47,480 bases of DNA from CAYQQO01 sp964420115. Its GTDB lineage: Bacteria; Patescibacteriota; Minisyncoccia; Portnoybacterales; UBA2143. Below, piece after piece: positions 1 to 8,264 of this stretch. The DNA lies in NCBI GenBank assembly GCA_964420115.1, contig CAYQQO010000003.1, forward strand, positions 1-47,480, read 5' to 3'. Numbering within the stretch: position 1 is the first letter of the stretch; every line of letters begins with the position of its first letter. A program made the position numbers and the translations under genes. The notes under the pieces were generated by a model that ran no database searches, was not told the origin of the DNA, and saw only the letters and a list, made by a program, of their open reading frames with translations.

Positions 1-56
1 AAAACTGCTACTCTCTTCTGTTATTTTATCTCTGTATTTAAATTTGTCAAGGCCTC

Positions 57-1007
57 TTATTTTCCTATTGTCCTTCCGCAATAAGTGCATTTGCCGTTAA
101 ATATTTTAAGACGCTTGTAACAAAAAGGGCAAAGACCTAATCTTAGCAGTAACCCCTTATTAAACTTGCCAAAAATATTAATTAAAGCATTCATCTCATT
201 GTGCTCGGCAAACAATGGCGGATATACATCTCTTAATGGACGCTGACCGACAAACATCTGGAAATTCTGACGGTCGGTGTACCACTTCATAACAATAAGA
301 AGAGTAACAATTAAGAGAATATAAATAAATACATGGAAGGGAGTAAGGGTTAAAAAGTTAAAAAAGGTATGAAGAGCAATAACTGAAAACATGCCCTGCC
401 AAATAAAAGTTCTTCTGAATATAGCGTAAAAGCGCGCTAAGCCGAAATAATAACCTAAAATAGCCCCGTATAAAGAATGAGCCAGCGTGGAGACAAACAA
501 GCGGAATAAAAAAAGAACTAAAATCCCATGGATATCCGTAGGAGCGGCAATAACCTGCTTGGAGAAAAAATAAGTGTTTTCAACCAAGGCAAAACCAAGA
601 GCTAAAACAATGCCAAATTTTACTCCGTCTATAACCTGATTAAAATGCTTGTTAAACAAAAGAACCGCTCTAAAAAAGAGAAACTTAAGAACTTCTTCGG
701 GAATAGCGATAAGAAAGAAAACAATGCCAAAAATTAAAATAATTTCTTGAGTATCGGCCAATGTCCTTTCATGTTCTAAGATGGACAACAAATCTCTTGG
801 CAAAACGCCGGATAAAATCGCTTTTTCAAAAACAGCCGCGAAGACAGCGGCTATAATGCCAAAAATAAAAGCCCTCCACAAAAGACGCCACGATGTTGTG
901 TATTTTTTTGAGTAATGATACCAAAAAAAGAGCCAGAAAAAATTAGCCAACATGGCTAATCCCAAAGCGGCCAATATACTTGAATAATTTTCCGCTATAA
1001 AGCCCAT
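57..1007 (-). CDS. PrsW-family intramembrane metalloprotease with C-terminal zinc ribbon
   Basis: This 316-residue polytopic membrane protein carries the PrsW/CPBP-like signature: a PEEVLK motif with the glutamate pair at residues 104-105, a conserved E-N at 143-144, and histidines at 177 (AHSLYG) and 213 (ALHTFFNF) in later membrane segments. PrsW proteases cleave membrane proteins such as anti-sigma factors; the substrate here is unknown. After the last membrane segment, residues 293-310 form a CPFC...CTYC treble-clef or zinc-ribbon pair, an addition outside the PrsW core. It lies just downstream of the cohesin/dockerin genes and has a possible promoter of its own at 1032-1061. Family assignment is confident; activity is inferred. 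Confidence 0.85.
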   Translation of the reverse strand: MGFIAENYSSILAALGLAMLANFFWLFFWYHYSKKYTTSWRLLWRAFIFGIIAAVFAAVFEKAILSGVLPRDLLSILEHERTLADTQEIILIFGIVFFLIAIPEEVLKFLFFRAVLLFNKHFNQVIDGVKFGIVLALGFALVENTYFFSKQVIAAPTDIHGILVLFLFRLFVSTLAHSLYGAILGYYFGLARFYAIFRRTFIWQGMFSVIALHTFFNFLTLTPFHVFIYILLIVTLLIVMKWYTDRQNFQMFVGQRPLRDVYPPLFAEHNEMNALINIFGKFNKGLLLRLGLCPFCYKRLKIFNGKCTYCGRTIGK

Positions 1008-1031
1008 GACAATATCTTAACAGATAAAAAT

Positions 1032-1061
1032 TAACTATTCAAACAAAATACGGCCTGTCAA
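1032..1061 (-). promoter_or_regulatory. possible promoter for the PrsW-like gene
   Basis: The minus strand has a perfect -35 TTGACA (1056-1061), an 18-base spacer and a weak -10 TAGTTA (1032-1037), about 25 bases before the ATG at 1007. The poor -10 keeps this tentative. Confidence 0.35.
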
Positions 1062-1107
1062 TAGGTCGCACCTTTAGTAATTTTCAAAAAATAATAATAC
1101 TTTAACA

Positions 1108-2895
1108 TCACTCTATATCAGCCCCTGTTTGATATGCTTCAAGCTCTGCTTGGTTAACAGGAGCAACTCTCGCCCAATTATAACCCAAACGATTAAAGGC
1201 CTCGGCTGTTCTAATCCAACGTTTTTGACCCCCCTCTATTTTGTAAATCTTCTCGCCGCCATCCAAACGGATTAAATCAGAAACTTGGTAGGCATTAATT
1301 TCGGTTTGGTTAACATCAGCGATATCATCCCAGTTATTGCCATAAGAAAGAAAAACATCAGGATTTAAAACATGTCTTTTCATGCCGCTTTCTGTAATAT
1401 AGTATACCTTTTCACCGCCAGAAAGACGAATATGCTTAATTCTGGGGTAATTATCCAAAACGCTTTGAGAAACCACTTCAATATTATCCCAGTTGTAATT
1501 ATAAGAATTAAAAACATCAGGACTAGGGACCCAATGTTTTTTGCCGCCAACAATAGCATAAACTTTTTCTCCATTAGATGCCCTCATAAGAGTTATTTTC
1601 GGCGCCGGCAAGGAGGTAATTGACTCACCTTCAGGAATGTCGGCTAAAATGTTATCGCTAACTACAGTAATATTATTCCAATTGTGGCCTAACCCTTCAA
1701 AAATTTCACCTGTAGTTATCCACCTTCTTGCCGCTTCAACAATCAGATAAACCTTGTAATCAGACCCCTTAATCAGAGTGTTGTCAGGAAAAATAAGGCA
1801 TCTATCAGTCATTTCCGGCCCGTCGCCAATGCTGTTTATAATATCATCTGAAACCGTAATAATATCCTCCCACCTAAAACCGCATCCCTTAAAAATAGCC
1901 GCAGAAGTAATCCATGTTTTTTTATCATTAAATAAAATATAAACCTTTTCAGACATCCCCTTTAAAAGCGTTCCGTTAACATATTGGGTTCCTCCTCCGC
2001 TAGTTTGAGGAATAGCTGAAATAGAAGATGCCAATGAATAATTAGACGCTTCATCATAAGAAAAAAGAGCATAATAATACTTTACGCCGTTGGTCAATCC
2101 TGTATCAGTAAAACTGGCCGCATTGCCTTTCATAACTTGACCGCCATCATCAATATTAGTCGGCTCTGAGGCAGTTTTTCTAATAATTAAAACCCCCCCA
2201 AAATCACTATCAATTGGGTTAGTCCAAGAAAGAGAAATTTGCCTGTCGCCAGCTGTCACGCTCAAGTTTTTAACCATACCGGGAGGAACTAAATCAGGCG
2301 AAGATCCGGAGCCTCCGCCATTGCCGCCTCCATCACCGCCACCGCCACTGCCGTCATCTCCAGAGACAGGATTTAATGCATAACTTCCGTTTGCCACACC
2401 GCTTAAAAGATCCGAACCATCAAAAGCAACATTACTGTCTTCAGTTGAACCGGGGGTATAATCAATAGTTAAATTAGCCGTCCCGGTGGTTAACACTCTG
2501 AAGCTAATTGTCGCCAATACTCCGCTGCCGTTATAAACTTCGTCACCTTGAGTTAGTTGAACGAATTCAACCTCTCCCTGCGATGTATCAACTAAATTCG
2601 TCTGTGTCCGGCTATAAAGAGAGCCAGTGCTAATTTGCACTCCGGCTGCCCCCGCATCGTCATCTTGGGCTTCTAATAAAGAAGGATTATAATTCAAATA
2701 ACGGACGCCCACCCCATGCGTATCTGACCCCTCTGTATCTAATATTATATCAACATTAAAAAAATCCCCTACCTGATAACTGCCGGTAGAGGGCGAAAGA
2801 GAAAGGGTGGCTGCCAACACGCTTTTAACTCCACCCCCTAAAATAAAAAATAATGAAATGATTATCCCGGAGGTAATCAAAAAATATTTTTTCAT
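1108..2895 (-). CDS. secreted cohesin-fibronectin III protein with five Trp-rich repeats
   Basis: The 595-residue product begins with a signal peptide or anchor (residues 1-29) followed by a cohesin-like beta domain (about 30-170: ATLSLSPSTGSYQVGD, then YLNYNPSLLE, GVLATISFRV). A Gly/Ser/Asp linker (about 175-200) leads to a fibronectin type III domain (about 205-298). The last 290 residues are five degenerate repeats of about 50-60 residues with the pattern KVYxI, KxWI, F, GxxW, I, V. I do not recognise this repeat family. Cohesins bind dockerins, which neighbouring genes encode, so the protein may be a surface scaffold. It is the last of five consecutive surface genes, four bases after 2899-3507. 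No catalytic domain is visible. Confidence 0.8.
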   Translation of the reverse strand: MKKYFLITSGIIISLFFILGGGVKSVLAATLSLSPSTGSYQVGDFFNVDIILDTEGSDTHGVGVRYLNYNPSLLEAQDDDAGAAGVQISTGSLYSRTQTNLVDTSQGEVEFVQLTQGDEVYNGSGVLATISFRVLTTGTANLTIDYTPGSTEDSNVAFDGSDLLSGVANGSYALNPVSGDDGSGGGGDGGGNGGGSGSSPDLVPPGMVKNLSVTAGDRQISLSWTNPIDSDFGGVLIIRKTASEPTNIDDGGQVMKGNAASFTDTGLTNGVKYYYALFSYDEASNYSLASSISAIPQTSGGGTQYVNGTLLKGMSEKVYILFNDKKTWITSAAIFKGCGFRWEDIITVSDDIINSIGDGPEMTDRCLIFPDNTLIKGSDYKVYLIVEAARRWITTGEIFEGLGHNWNNITVVSDNILADIPEGESITSLPAPKITLMRASNGEKVYAIVGGKKHWVPSPDVFNSYNYNWDNIEVVSQSVLDNYPRIKHIRLSGGEKVYYITESGMKRHVLNPDVFLSYGNNWDDIADVNQTEINAYQVSDLIRLDGGEKIYKIEGGQKRWIRTAEAFNRLGYNWARVAPVNQAELEAYQTGADIE

Positions 2896-2898
2896 TAA

Positions 2899-3507
2899 TT
2901 AAAGAATAGTTAAACTAACATTTTGCACCCTATCTAAAGTATCACCGGACTGGCTATATGAAGAAACGTTAGTATCTGTTGTATCCCCCTTTTTGAAAAC
3001 AAAACTAATTTTTGTATTTCCTGCACTTTGAGAAGAAAAAACAAGAGAACCTATTTTACCCCTTCCCTGAAAACTATTGCCCGGTGAAGTAAGAGCCGAA
3101 ATCTCTATCCGTCCTTCTTCTTTATCTGCCTTAGCGCCGATAAAATTAGAAAAAACACTCCCTTCTGTATTAAAAAATTTAGCCGTGCCGTTGAGCTGAA
3201 CAAAAGATGGATTATATTCTAAAATAAGATCAACACCATCAACTGCTTCTCCGTTTGTATCCAAATAAACATCCACAATCACATCATCTCCCACTTTATA
3301 CTCACTATCGTTAGCCGCAAGAGTTAAAACTGCTCTTTCATTAACATTATTACTGCTTGTTTTAGAATTATTATTGACTTCCTCCTTTAAAAAAAGGTCA
3401 TCTACTGACTCACCCTCAAAAACAGAAAAAGAATAATAAATAACAACCCCGGCTAATACGCCGACGAAAATAAAAGAAATTAAATAAATTAAATCGTTCT
3501 TTTTCAT
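2899..3507 (-). CDS. membrane-anchored single-cohesin protein
   Basis: This 202-residue protein has one N-terminal membrane segment (about 8-28), a short Ser/Asn-rich spacer (about 40-57) and one cohesin-like domain filling the rest (VLTLAANDSEYKVGDDVIVD, LEYNPSFVQL, GKIGSLVFSS). The uncleaved-looking helix suggests it is tethered to the outer face of the cytoplasmic membrane. It is the simplest cohesin display unit of the cluster, 13 bases downstream of the two-cohesin gene. A dockerin-bearing partner is inferred from the neighbours, not shown. Confidence 0.75.
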   Translation of the reverse strand: MKKNDLIYLISFIFVGVLAGVVIYYSFSVFEGESVDDLFLKEEVNNNSKTSSNNVNERAVLTLAANDSEYKVGDDVIVDVYLDTNGEAVDGVDLILEYNPSFVQLNGTAKFFNTEGSVFSNFIGAKADKEEGRIEISALTSPGNSFQGRGKIGSLVFSSQSAGNTKISFVFKKGDTTDTNVSSYSQSGDTLDRVQNVSLTIL

Positions 3508-3520
3508 TTTATTTATATAT

Positions 3521-5200
3521 TTATTCGCTTGTCAAAAGCCAGTTTTTATTCAAATAGTGCCAATCTAAAGTATTGACATCGCCATCGTCATTAATATCGG
3601 CAATTGGGTCGCTTGTATGCCAGCGGTTGGCCATGATACTCCAGTCTAATTCATTGATAATCGCATCGCTCTCCTGAAGATTGCCGGCTAAAAGCTCCCC
3701 CATATCAACCTCGTCACTAGTAGGCCAGCTAGCAGTAACCCTTTTGGTTAAATAAGTTGGAGCAGCTATTCTAACATCATAGGTGTTGCTTGGCAGTATA
3801 GACATAAAGATATTATGCCTTATCGCACCCGACGAATCTGAATCAACATTTACCTCATAAATAACTGCATCAGTCCCTTGTTGCAAAAAATAAACAGTCA
3901 TTGACCTAGCATAATCTACCTTGCCTTCTAACGCTACTCTAAGCTGGAGCGCGCTTGCTGTCGCTTGAGGAGTAGCGCTACCTTGAGCGCTTCTAACAGC
4001 CGATGAATAATTAGGCGCCCCATCGTAAGCAAAGGCAGTATAATAATAAGTTGTCCCGTTAGCTAACCCGGTGTCAGTGTGACTATTTCCTGCGCCGCTA
4101 TAAACTTGGGTCCCGTCACTAGCGTTTGCTGGATAAGCGCCTATTTTTCTAATAACCATTGTCCCGACAAAATCAATATCGCCCGGATTATTCCAGGAAA
4201 GAGAAATTTGCCCGTCGCCTGCTACCGCCTGGAAAGCCGTCACATTGCTAGGAGCAGTAGTGTCAACGGTAATAGTATATCTACCGTCAGTAACTGAAGA
4301 TAAAATATCTTCATGCGCTCCGCCTGCTTTTGAAACATTGCAATCAGTGGTCGCGCCTGCTGAATAATCAAACCGGATATCAGCCCCCGCCGTTGTAGAT
4401 AAAGCTTCAAAAGTAACCGTAGCTAAAGTGCCACTGCCAGTATAAGTTGTCCCTCCGCTGGTTGTTTGAGAAAAATCTATTCTGCCGTTGGTATTATCAA
4501 TAGTATTTACATCGGTAGTAGAATACAAAGAGCCGGGGACAACACTAACGGCTGATAAAACAGCAGGGTCATAATTTAAATAATGGATATCAGCTCCGTC
4601 AGTCGCCTGACCACCAGTATTAAGATTAATAGCCACATCAAAAGTACTGCCCACCTCATAACCGCCACTAGACGGACTCAAAGCCAAAGTCGCTGTTGAC
4701 AAATCGCTTATGGTGTAACTCCCGCCGCTGGTACCATCAAGTATATCTACATTTGAATTATTTCTCACTTGACTGCTAGCGTCAAAGGCAACACTTGCTG
4801 TCCCCGCGGTATTCGCCTGAAAAGCAATCACCCCCACCAAAAGATTAGAGCCAACAACATTATTATTGGTAGCAAACGCTTCTAACCGAATTTGGTTCCC
4901 GCTAATACTATTAGTGGCTATCATACCATTCGGAGAAAAAACAGAGCTAGAAACATCCACACTTCCGCCGGGCACAGAAAGCTGGCTACCAAAATTAATA
5001 TAAAAAGCGCTGGACCAAACTATTTCTCCCCCTGTATCTAACCTAATCTCAACATTAAAACTATCTCCTGTGTTATAAGAACCAGTAGAGGGAGAGAGAG
5101 AAAGGGTAGCTGTCTGGGCTTGAGCTTTTTCTGGTGTTATCATGCCGCCTATACTAATAAAGGAAATTACTGCCAGGCTAATTAACAACTTTGTTTTCAT
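3521..5200 (-). CDS. secreted protein with two cohesins, fibronectin III and a C-terminal dockerin
   Basis: The 559-residue protein has a signal peptide (1-28), cohesin-like domain 1 (about 30-165), cohesin-like domain 2 (about 168-312, YLNYDPAVLSAVSV), fibronectin III (about 314-412), a beta domain resembling carboxypeptidase-regulatory folds (about 415-500) and a type I dockerin (about 505-559) with the calcium loop DINDDGDVNTLDW. The first dockerin half-repeat (ESDAIINELDWSIM) has a degenerate calcium loop. Holding both binding partners in one chain would allow chains to link head to tail, an inference from architecture. It lies in the five-gene surface cluster. Confidence 0.8.
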   Translation of the reverse strand: MKTKLLISLAVISFISIGGMITPEKAQAQTATLSLSPSTGSYNTGDSFNVEIRLDTGGEIVWSSAFYINFGSQLSVPGGSVDVSSSVFSPNGMIATNSISGNQIRLEAFATNNNVVGSNLLVGVIAFQANTAGTASVAFDASSQVRNNSNVDILDGTSGGSYTISDLSTATLALSPSSGGYEVGSTFDVAINLNTGGQATDGADIHYLNYDPAVLSAVSVVPGSLYSTTDVNTIDNTNGRIDFSQTTSGGTTYTGSGTLATVTFEALSTTAGADIRFDYSAGATTDCNVSKAGGAHEDILSSVTDGRYTITVDTTAPSNVTAFQAVAGDGQISLSWNNPGDIDFVGTMVIRKIGAYPANASDGTQVYSGAGNSHTDTGLANGTTYYYTAFAYDGAPNYSSAVRSAQGSATPQATASALQLRVALEGKVDYARSMTVYFLQQGTDAVIYEVNVDSDSSGAIRHNIFMSILPSNTYDVRIAAPTYLTKRVTASWPTSDEVDMGELLAGNLQESDAIINELDWSIMANRWHTSDPIADINDDGDVNTLDWHYLNKNWLLTSE

Positions 5201-5273
5201 GTTTTTTTTTATAATTTTATAATAATATTTTTTTTATAATACTATTTTTTTGATTTTCGTATATATTTGTAGA

Positions 5274-5558
5274 TTATTTATTACGATACAGAAACACATA
5301 TTCAGCGAGATCATTAAATTCTATTTCGCCATTTTTATCAAAATCAGCTTTCAAATTTTTTTGTCCATACAGGGCGTTAAAATCATCTAAATCTCTCTGA
5401 TCAATGCGGCCATCTTGGTTAATATCTAAAGGATCATTCTCAGCGCCCAAAAATCCAGTTATAAGTTGGCTCTTGTCAGTAAAAAAGATAAAAATAGCTA
5501 AACTAATTATAATTACTACAATCAATACCACTAATATTAAACCCTTTTTCACTGACAT
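5274..5558 (-). CDS. membrane-anchored dockerin protein
   Basis: A 94-residue protein with one N-terminal membrane helix (about 8-28), a short linker and a two-repeat type I dockerin (about 43-94): DINQDGRIDQRDL and DFDKNGEIEFNDL, both with good calcium-loop spacing. It has no other domain, so it looks like a minimal membrane anchor for a cohesin protein. The segment FLGAENDPLD echoes the N-terminal linker of the next gene upstream (FLGTGDNAVLE), suggesting duplication. RBS and start are plausible; the gene ends in an AT-rich gap before 5200. Confidence 0.75.
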   Translation of the reverse strand: MSVKKGLILVVLIVVIIISLAIFIFFTDKSQLITGFLGAENDPLDINQDGRIDQRDLDDFNALYGQKNLKADFDKNGEIEFNDLAEYVFLYRNK

Positions 5559-5581
5559 ATAACCACCAAACTAAAATGTTC

Positions 5582-6460
5582 TTAAGGATTAACACCCCTA
5601 TAAATGAATACATAATCAGCTAAATCATTAAAATCAACAGTTCCAGTCCCGTCAACATCAGCTCTTATATCAGTGTTACGGTAATAAAACACATAATCAG
5701 CTAAATCATTAAAATCAACAGTTCCGTCGCTATTTACATCAGGATTGTAACTAGCTGCTTCAATAGTAACAAGGACATTGCTAACTCCGCTTAAAATATC
5801 GTTTTCAACGGTTGGGTCTGTCTCAAGTTTTATTACATCGGAATCTCCAGAAGCAAATGGAATCGTTGCATCAAAAAGGAAGGTTATATTATCATTGCTT
5901 GGCGATGTCTGGGTAACGGCCTCAAAAGTAATTGCGGCAATAGTTACCGGAGTTAAATCAACATGAAGACCGGGAGTAGGTTTGGCCTGCACAATTTCTA
6001 TTTGACCGTCAGGAATTGGCGCCGAACGGTTATTTTGGGAACCATTGTAATTAACAATTTCACAAGGACCGCTGTTATAAACACAAGAATTGTCAGTCCA
6101 AAAAGGCGAATTGGTTGTATTAACGCTAACCACCTTAAAAGCCGCTGAATCGTATTCTATATAAGCGCCGACAGCCACTACATCATCTCCGCCATTTGTC
6201 CCGGAGCTCAATAAAACATTGACATTAAATTGATTGCCGACTTGGTAAGTAGCGCTGTCCGCCGAAGCTCCTTCTATTTGCAGCTCAAGTACAGCATTGT
6301 CGCCAGTACCTAAAAAGCCAGTGATAAGATCGCGCGCCTTTTCACTAGCAACGAATACAATCAAGCCCAGCAATATAAGTATGCCGACAATAATTAATAT
6401 TGCTCTTTTGTTCTTTATTTCGTTAAACACAGAATGGTTTTGCCCCTGATAATCATACAT
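5582..6460 (-). CDS. membrane-anchored cohesin plus dockerin protein
   Basis: This 292-residue protein has a membrane helix at about 19-37, a cohesin-like domain (about 55-235, VLELQIEGASADSATYQVGN) and a two-repeat dockerin (about 240-292) with loops DVNSDGTVDFNDL and DVDGTGTVDFNDL. The two dockerin halves are encoded by a 35-base exact DNA duplication, so the second EF-hand arose recently by copying. Cohesin and dockerin in one anchored chain would permit self-association. It is the first gene of the surface cluster; a 13-base tandem repeat precedes it. Confidence 0.78.
   Translation of the reverse strand: MYDYQGQNHSVFNEIKNKRAILIIVGILILLGLIVFVASEKARDLITGFLGTGDNAVLELQIEGASADSATYQVGNQFNVNVLLSSGTNGGDDVVAVGAYIEYDSAAFKVVSVNTTNSPFWTDNSCVYNSGPCEIVNYNGSQNNRSAPIPDGQIEIVQAKPTPGLHVDLTPVTIAAITFEAVTQTSPSNDNITFLFDATIPFASGDSDVIKLETDPTVENDILSGVSNVLVTIEAASYNPDVNSDGTVDFNDLADYVFYYRNTDIRADVDGTGTVDFNDLADYVFIYRGVNP
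5610..5725. repeat. 35-base direct repeat encoding dockerin EF-hands
   Basis: Positions 5610-5644 and 5691-5725 are identical over 35 bases and encode the FNDLADYVF part of the two dockerin half-repeats of the gene at 5582-6460. Confidence 0.9.
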
Positions 6461-6467
6461 AACTTAT

Positions 6468-6493
6468 AACTGCCACTCTTAACTGCCACTCTT
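6468..6493. repeat. two tandem 13-base copies upstream of the surface gene
   Basis: AACTGCCACTCTT occurs twice back to back (6468-6480, 6481-6493) a few bases before the start codon at 6460. It may be a slippage product or lie in the leader; no function is evident. Confidence 0.8.
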
Positions 6494-6577
6494 CCAAAAA
6501 AAGTAGTAAAATACTCTTCATTTATTTAATTTTAACAAAATATAACACTTTCTACAAAATCTTTTTGTGGATAACCT

Positions 6578-7048
6578 TTAATCCTCTTTTTTTTCTTTTG
6601 TTTTAAATTCTTCTTTTTTTGCGCGGGTTTTTTGCTTGTCTTCTTTTTGGACTGCTTCTTCTTTTACCTCTTCTTTTTTCTCTGTCTCTTTTTTTAGCTC
6701 TTCTTTTTCTCCTGTTGCTGTCTCTTCTATTTTCTCCTTTTCTTCGGTCGGCCCTTCAATTTCTTTCTTTTCTTTCTTCTTTACTTTTATTTTCTTTTTT
6801 ATTTTACCTCCTTTAATTACACCCTGACTGACCAATAAATTATGAACTGTCACAGACGGCTTTGCTCCTTTTGAAAGCCAATAATTTATTCTTTCCTTAT
6901 CCAGCCCGATTTGCTTCAAACGGGCATCATAGTGGCCGAGCAGTTCCAAAAACTTACCGCTCTTTGGCGGAGCCGTCTTTTGAGTTAAGGCAATTCTAAA
7001 ACTAGGCGCATTTTTCTTTCCTCCTCTAACTAAACGAATTACAAGCAT
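6578..7048 (-). CDS. rpsP: 30S ribosomal protein S16 with long charged tail
   Basis: Residues 1-80 are a clear S16 (MLVIRLVRGGKKNAPSFRI, LLGHYDARLKQIGLD, RINYWLSKGAKPSVTVHNLL), an assembly protein of the small subunit. S16 is usually 75-90 residues; this one has 156, with residues about 83-156 almost only Lys and Glu and probably disordered or a highly charged helix. The start at 7048 overlaps the end of rnc by 23 bases, which implies translational coupling. It is the last gene of the L32-nusB-rnc-rpsP run. Confidence 0.95.
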   Translation of the reverse strand: MLVIRLVRGGKKNAPSFRIALTQKTAPPKSGKFLELLGHYDARLKQIGLDKERINYWLSKGAKPSVTVHNLLVSQGVIKGGKIKKKIKVKKKEKKEIEGPTEEKEKIEETATGEKEELKKETEKKEEVKEEAVQKEDKQKTRAKKEEFKTKEKKED

Positions 7049-7736
7049 ATTTTTTCACAATTTCTTTTTTTAATGCAGCTTCCGCTGCTTTTTCTTGCGC
7101 TTCCTGTTTGGAAGCTCCTTGACCTTTAGCAATTATTTTTTTACCTAAATAAACACCTACGATAAATTCTTTAGCATGGTCCGGCCCCCACTCTTTAATA
7201 ACCTCATAAATAGGCGTGATGCCAAACTTATCTTGAGCTTTTTCCTGGAACCTGCTTTTTGGATCTTGATATAGCTTTTCTTTTAAAATTGTCGGCAGCT
7301 CTTTTAGGATTTCTTTTTCAATAAACTGCTTGGACTTCTCATACCCCTGATCTAAGTAGATAGAACCAATCAAAGCCTCAAGAGCGTTGGCTAATATATA
7401 TTGTCTTGCCCGTCCAGTATCTTTCGCCTCTCCTCTACTTAAAAGAAGATGGCTGTTTATCTTTAATTTATCAGCTACATTAGCCAGCATTCTGGCATTA
7501 ACTAAAGAAGCCCGCCAATTAGTAAGCTCCCCTTCTGGATTGGGATAATTCTGATAAAGATATTCTGTTACCACCATCTCTAAAACAGCATCTCCCAAAA
7601 ATTCAAGCCGCTCATTGTCAGATAAAGGAAAATCAGGATTTTCGTTTAAATAAGAACGATGGACCATTGACTGCTGGAGTAAATCCTTGTTGTTAAACTT
7701 AATCCCAATGTTTTTTTCAAGAGAAGATAATCTCAT
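7026..7736 (-). CDS. rnc: ribonuclease III
   Basis: This 236-residue enzyme cleaves double-stranded RNA, including rRNA precursors. The catalytic signature NERLEFLGDAVLEMVV lies at residues 41-56, the second acidic site in ANALEALIGSIYLDQG at about 115-130, and a double-stranded-RNA-binding domain covers about 158-230 (PKSRFQEKAQ, GQGASKQEAQEKAAEAAL). The length is normal. It sits between nusB and rpsP, and a 25-bp stem-loop occupies nearly all of the nusB-rnc gap, suggesting self-cleavage control of its own mRNA. Confidence 0.95.
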   Translation of the reverse strand: MRLSSLEKNIGIKFNNKDLLQQSMVHRSYLNENPDFPLSDNERLEFLGDAVLEMVVTEYLYQNYPNPEGELTNWRASLVNARMLANVADKLKINSHLLLSRGEAKDTGRARQYILANALEALIGSIYLDQGYEKSKQFIEKEILKELPTILKEKLYQDPKSRFQEKAQDKFGITPIYEVIKEWGPDHAKEFIVGVYLGKKIIAKGQGASKQEAQEKAAEAALKKEIVKKYACNSFS

Positions 7737-7743
7737 TTAAAAC

Positions 7744-7803
7744 AAACAATGAACAACGAATAACGAACAAAAAATATTGTTCACTATTCATTATCCATTG
7801 CCT
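7744..7803 (-). promoter_or_regulatory. long wobble-paired stem-loop in the rnc leader
   Basis: In minus-strand RNA, 7779-7803 pairs with 7744-7768 around a 10-base loop (7769-7778), giving 25 consecutive pairs. Every departure from Watson-Crick pairing is a G-U wobble on this strand, and each would be an A-C mismatch on the other strand. The stem starts in the nusB stop codon and ends eight bases before the rnc ATG. A duplex of two helical turns is a classical RNase III substrate; E. coli rnc is known to autoregulate through leader cleavage. The role here is inferred. Confidence 0.6.
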
Positions 7804-8240
7804 TAATCGTTTTTCTGCGGTTCCCCGATTTCTCTATAAACGGTGCCCAAAACACCATTAATAAACTTGCCTGAAGATTCACCGCCAAATGTTTTAGCCA
7901 GCTCAATTGCTTCGTTAATAGCCACCTTAGGAGGAACTTCTTCTCTTTTGCCGAAAAGAAGCTCGTAGAGGCCAAGACGAAGAATACTTCTGTCAATAAT
8001 AGTGATTTGCTCAATGGGCCATTCCGGCGCCGCTTTTTCAATAATTTTATCAATTTTTGACAAATTATTGACCACTCCGTTAATCATCTGCCAAATAAAA
8101 TCACTTTCTTTAAGGCCGGGACCGAATTCTTTAATATTACGATTAACAACCCCTTCCAGCGCAGCTGGATTTCTCCCTTTAAAATCCCATTCATAAAGGG
8201 CCTGCATAGCAATAGAACGAGCTAAATGACGATTTGCCAT
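7803..8240 (-). CDS. nusB: transcription antitermination factor NusB
   Basis: The 145-residue protein matches NusB along its length: MANRHLARSIAMQALYEWDF at the start, DRSILRLGLYELLF in the middle and VAINEAIELAKTFGGESSGKFINGVLG near the end. NusB with S10 binds boxA RNA to promote antitermination in rRNA operons. It lies downstream of rpmF and upstream of rnc, a sensible grouping of ribosome-production genes. Confidence 0.95.
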   Translation of the reverse strand: MANRHLARSIAMQALYEWDFKGRNPAALEGVVNRNIKEFGPGLKESDFIWQMINGVVNNLSKIDKIIEKAAPEWPIEQITIIDRSILRLGLYELLFGKREEVPPKVAINEAIELAKTFGGESSGKFINGVLGTVYREIGEPQKND

Positions 8241-8264
8241 AAAATATATTTCACTTAACTTAAA

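Noticed and set aside
6619..6827. Two plus-strand frames rich in Leu, Ser and Phe opposite the S16 tail
   Set aside because: They are the antisense of a Lys/Glu-rich coding tail; low-complexity codons give long open frames by chance.
7784..8053. 89-codon minus-strand frame inside nusB
   Set aside because: Fully inside nusB in another register with no own RBS or motif.
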